Source: UBA2093 sp044340485 (lineage in GTDB: Bacteria; Actinomycetota; Acidimicrobiia; Acidimicrobiales; Ilumatobacteraceae). From it: a stretch of 64,000 nucleotides of DNA. The position numbers and the translations under genes were made by a program. The notes under the pieces were generated by a model. That model was not told where the DNA came from, did not search any database, and worked only from the letters and a program-made list of their open reading frames with translations. Shown here one piece after another: positions 61,524 through 64,000 of this stretch (positions are counted from its first letter, which is position 1; each line of letters opens with the position of its first letter). The stretch spans positions 1 through 64,000 of the forward strand of contig JBIITN010000009.1 in NCBI GenBank assembly GCA_044340485.1, given 5' to 3'.

Positions 61524-61895
61524 GTGCCCACCATTCAGCAGTTGATCCGCCAGGGTCGCAGTTCGAAGTCTTCGAAGTCGAAGACACCTGCACTCAAGGG
61601 TTCGCCACAGCGACGTGGCGTGTGCACGCGCGTATTCACCACGACACCTAAGAAGCCAAACTCAGCATTGCGCAAGGTTGCTCGTGTGCGTTTGTCAAGT
61701 GGTGTTGAAGTCACCGCGTACATCCCCGGCGAAGGACACAACTTGCAAGAACACAGCATTGTGCTTGTTCGTGGTGGTCGTGTTCGCGACCTTCCTGGTG
61801 TTCGTTACAAGGTCATCCGCGGCGCACTTGATGCTGCCGGTGTAAAAAATCGTAAGCAAGCTCGCAGTCGCTACGGCGCAAAGCGCGAGAAGTAA
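61524..61895 (+). CDS. rpsL: 30S ribosomal protein S12 (Arg at position 88)
   Basis: A 123-residue protein starting at GTG 61524. It monitors codon-anticodon pairing in the decoding centre. TPKKPNSALRK keeps Lys43, but the loop GGRVRDLPGVRY has Arg88 where E. coli and Mycobacterium tuberculosis have Lys88. Lys88-to-Arg is a known streptomycin-resistance change in those species. The rest of the protein is standard, and rpsG follows after 12 bases. Confidence 0.96.
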   Translation: MPTIQQLIRQGRSSKSSKSKTPALKGSPQRRGVCTRVFTTTPKKPNSALRKVARVRLSSGVEVTAYIPGEGHNLQEHSIVLVRGGRVRDLPGVRYKVIRGALDAAGVKNRKQARSRYGAKREK

Positions 61896-61907
61896 GAAGG
61901 ACACGTC

Positions 61908-62378
61908 ATGCCTCGTAAGGGTCCCGCACAGCGCCGCGAACTTGCCGCTGATCCCATTTATCGCTCGTTGCTCGTTACACAGCTCACCAACAAGGTGATG
62001 TTGCACGGCAAAAAGAGTGTTGCCGAAAAAATTGTCTACGACGCAATGAAGATGGTCGAAGAAAAGACCGGTTCCGAAGCACTTGCCACCGTGAAGCGTG
62101 CAGTGGAAAACGTGAAGCCTCCTTTGGAAGTGCGCAGCCGTCGTGTTGGTGGCGCCACGTACCAGGTTCCTGTTGAAGTGCGTCCGCGTCGTGCAACAAC
62201 GCTGGCAATTCGCTGGCTTGTTGATTACTCGCGCGACCGTCGCGAAAAGACAATGGCCGAGTGCCTTGCAAATGAACTTCTTGATGCTGCCAATGGTCTT
62301 GGCGCGTCAATTAAAAAGCGTGATGACATGCAAAAGATGGCCGAGTCCAACAAGGCTTTTGCTCACTACCGCTGGTGA
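61908..62378 (+). CDS. rpsG: 30S ribosomal protein S7
   Basis: A 156-residue protein beginning MPRKGPAQRRELAADPIYRS. ENVKPPLEVRSRRVGGATYQVPVEVRPRRATTLAIRWLV is the S7 signature. It nucleates assembly of the 30S head and lines the E and P sites. AGAAGGA precedes its start. A 122-base gap leads to fusA. Confidence 0.96.
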   Translation: MPRKGPAQRRELAADPIYRSLLVTQLTNKVMLHGKKSVAEKIVYDAMKMVEEKTGSEALATVKRAVENVKPPLEVRSRRVGGATYQVPVEVRPRRATTLAIRWLVDYSRDRREKTMAECLANELLDAANGLGASIKKRDDMQKMAESNKAFAHYRW

Positions 62379-62500
62379 GCAATACGTCTTTGCATTCGCA
62401 CAACCCACAATTTATGCATCAACAATCTCGTATTGAAGATGCGCCCGCACATTTACAACTCAATGCCCCTCTGACAGTTTCTGAAACAAGGTGAAATCCA

Positions 62501-64000
62501 ATGGCCAAGCGTGAATATCCACTTGAGCGCACTCGCAACATCGGCATCATGGCCCACATCGATGCCGGTAAAACAACAACTACCGAGCGCATTCTGTATT
62601 ACACGGGCAAGAGTTACAAAATCGGTGAAGTGCACGAAGGTGCAGCAACCATGGACCACATGGCTCAGGAACAAGAGCGTGGTATCACCATTACTTCTGC
62701 TGCTACCACCTGTATCTGGAACGACCACCGCATCAACATCATCGACACCCCAGGCCACGTGGACTTCACGGTTGAAGTAGAGCGCTCACTTCGCGTGCTC
62801 GACGGCGCCGTCACCGTGTTCGACTCAGTTGCCGGCGTTGAGCCCCAGACCGAAACCGTATGGCGTCAGGCCAACAAATACCGCGTACCACGTATGTGTT
62901 TCATCAACAAGATGGACCGTATTGGCGCCAACTTCTATCGCACCGTCGACATGGTGAAAGAGCGCTTGCAGGCAGTGCCCGCGATCATCCAGTTGCCCGT
63001 TGGCGCTGGTGGCCCAGAAAGTAACAAGCCTTTTGAAGGCTTGATCGATCTCATCAAGATGAAGGCGCTCATTTGGCACGACGAAGAGTTGGGTGCAAAG
63101 TGGGACGAAATCGACATTCCTGCCGACATGGCCGATGAAGCAAATTCATACCGCGAACAACTTCTTGAAACTATCGCAACAAGCGATGACGAATTCATGG
63201 ACAAGTACTTGGGCGGCGAGCAAGTGACCGAAGAAGAAATTAAGCGTGCAATCCGTAAAGGAACACTCGCGTTTGATTTTGTTCCCATCTTGTGTGGTTC
63301 AGCGTTTAAGAACAAAGGTGTTCAGCCAATGCTCGACGCCGTTGTCGACTTCTTGCCAAGCCCGCTCGACATTCCGCCTGCACAGGGACAAAACCTAAAG
63401 GGCGACGAAGTTATCGATCGTCCAGCAGACGAAAACGGACCGTTCGCAGCACTTGCATTCAAGATTGTGTCGGACCCATTCGGCAAACTCACATACTTCC
63501 GCGTGTACTCAGGATCTGTGAACAAGGGTGACGAGGTGTACAACAGCACCAAAGAACGCAAAGAGCGCATTGGTCGTATTTTGTTGATGCATGCAAACCA
63601 GCGTGAAGATCTTGACATTGCAATGGCAGGCGACATCGTTGCTGGTCTTGGTTTCAAAGACACCACCACTGGTGACACATTGTGCGACCGCAATAACCCC
63701 ATCATTCTCGAGCGCATGGAATTTCCCGAGCCGGTTATTCACGTTGCGATTGAACCAAAGACAAAAGACGACCAAGACAAACTTGGTAAGGCTCTGAAGT
63801 CATTGTCAGACGAAGACCCAACATTCCGCATTCGCACCGATGAAGAAACTGGTCAAACAGTTATTTCCGGAATGGGCGAGTTGCACTTGGAAATTTTGGT
63901 CGACCGCATGCAGCGCGAATTCAACGTTGATGCAACCATTGGTAAGCCACAGGTTGCCTACCGCGAAACAATCACCAAGACCGTTGAGTCAGTGGAATAC
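62501..64000 (+). CDS. fusA: elongation factor G, 3'-truncated by the window edge
   Basis: ATG 62501 opens a frame that continues for 500 codons to the last base. The G1 loop AHIDAGKTTTTERIL, the switch region QEQERGITITSAATT, DTPGHVDFTVEVERSL and NKMDRIGANF identify EF-G, which drives ribosomal translocation and, with RRF, recycling. Domain II (FKIVSDPFGKLTYFRVYSG) and the start of domain III/IV are visible; the remaining 200 or so residues are outside the window. AAGGTGA lies upstream of the start. Confidence 0.97.
   Translation, partial: MAKREYPLERTRNIGIMAHIDAGKTTTTERILYYTGKSYKIGEVHEGAATMDHMAQEQERGITITSAATTCIWNDHRINIIDTPGHVDFTVEVERSLRVLDGAVTVFDSVAGVEPQTETVWRQANKYRVPRMCFINKMDRIGANFYRTVDMVKERLQAVPAIIQLPVGAGGPESNKPFEGLIDLIKMKALIWHDEELGAKWDEIDIPADMADEANSYREQLLETIATSDDEFMDKYLGGEQVTEEEIKRAIRKGTLAFDFVPILCGSAFKNKGVQPMLDAVVDFLPSPLDIPPAQGQNLKGDEVIDRPADENGPFAALAFKIVSDPFGKLTYFRVYSGSVNKGDEVYNSTKERKERIGRILLMHANQREDLDIAMAGDIVAGLGFKDTTTGDTLCDRNNPIILERMEFPEPVIHVAIEPKTKDDQDKLGKALKSLSDEDPTFRIRTDEETGQTVISGMGELHLEILVDRMQREFNVDATIGKPQVAYRETITKTVESVEY

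Overview
The window is a gene-dense chromosomal segment of a free-living, aerobically respiring actinobacterium. Gene order (rex-hemA-hemC-hemD-hemB-hemL; a geranylgeranyl-reductase gene beside the respiratory genes; tuf-rpmG-tRNA-Trp-secE-nusG-rplKA, rplJL, rpoBC, rpsL-rpsG-fusA), protein character and moderate base composition (nearer 50% than the high GC of Streptomyces or Mycobacterium) suggest a lineage such as Acidimicrobiia. This placement is inferred from the sequence alone. I see no rRNA, insertion sequence, prophage or CRISPR array.

Layout. (1) 1-8260: the 3' end of a SAM-hydroxide adenosyltransferase gene, a 27-codon membrane microprotein, a membrane protein of unknown function on the minus strand, then the redox repressor Rex followed by the C5 haem pathway (hemA, C, D, B, L) and an anchored protein of unknown function. 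(2) 8287-10460, minus strand: a geranylgeranyl-reductase-family flavoprotein and an anchored monohaem cytochrome c. (3) 10867-31164, plus strand: one long, tightly packed respiratory operon. It starts with an unusual cytochrome bc-type module (membrane protein, 2x[4Fe-4S] ferredoxin, split cytochrome b with b6-like haem spacing, Rieske protein, dihaem cytochrome c, second membrane protein) and runs with a 3-base gap into a complete 14-gene nuoA-N cluster (Nuo1). (4) 31138-33116: ilvA (minus) and a class I glutamine amidotransferase gene (plus). (5) 33260-44837: a second complex I cluster (Nuo2), nuoA-B-C-D-H-I-J-K-L-M-N, with no nuoE, nuoF or nuoG. A MidA/NDUFAF7-type methyltransferase gene overlaps its last gene. 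(6) 44876-48089: acs, a yajQ-family gene, tRNA-Tyr and a GNAT acetyltransferase gene whose 3' end is tandemly duplicated. (7) 48173-64000: tRNA-Thr, tRNA-Met, tuf, rpmG, tRNA-Trp, secE, nusG, rplK, rplA, an L10-leader-like RNA, rplJ, rplL, rpoB, rpoC, rpsL, rpsG and the first 500 codons of fusA.

How it fits together. Haem made by the hem genes would supply the cytochromes. Nuo1 should oxidise NADH and reduce a quinone, which the bc-type module would reoxidise; their shared operon suggests coordinated synthesis. Nuo2 has the quinone and proton-pumping modules but no NADH module, like 11-subunit Fpo/NDH-1-type complexes, so its electron donor is unknown. NuoD2 has Trp where the quinone-ligating Tyr of complex I is expected, and Arg at the position that NDUFAF7 methylates in mitochondrial NDUFS2; NuoD1 has the usual Tyr and a Thr there. 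With the linked MidA-type gene, this is the most interesting hypothesis in the window. Other points include a natural Arg88 in ribosomal protein S12, a ten-step His-x-x repeat in NuoL2, a short motif shared by two cytochrome-complex proteins, and several dyad-symmetric intergenic sites.
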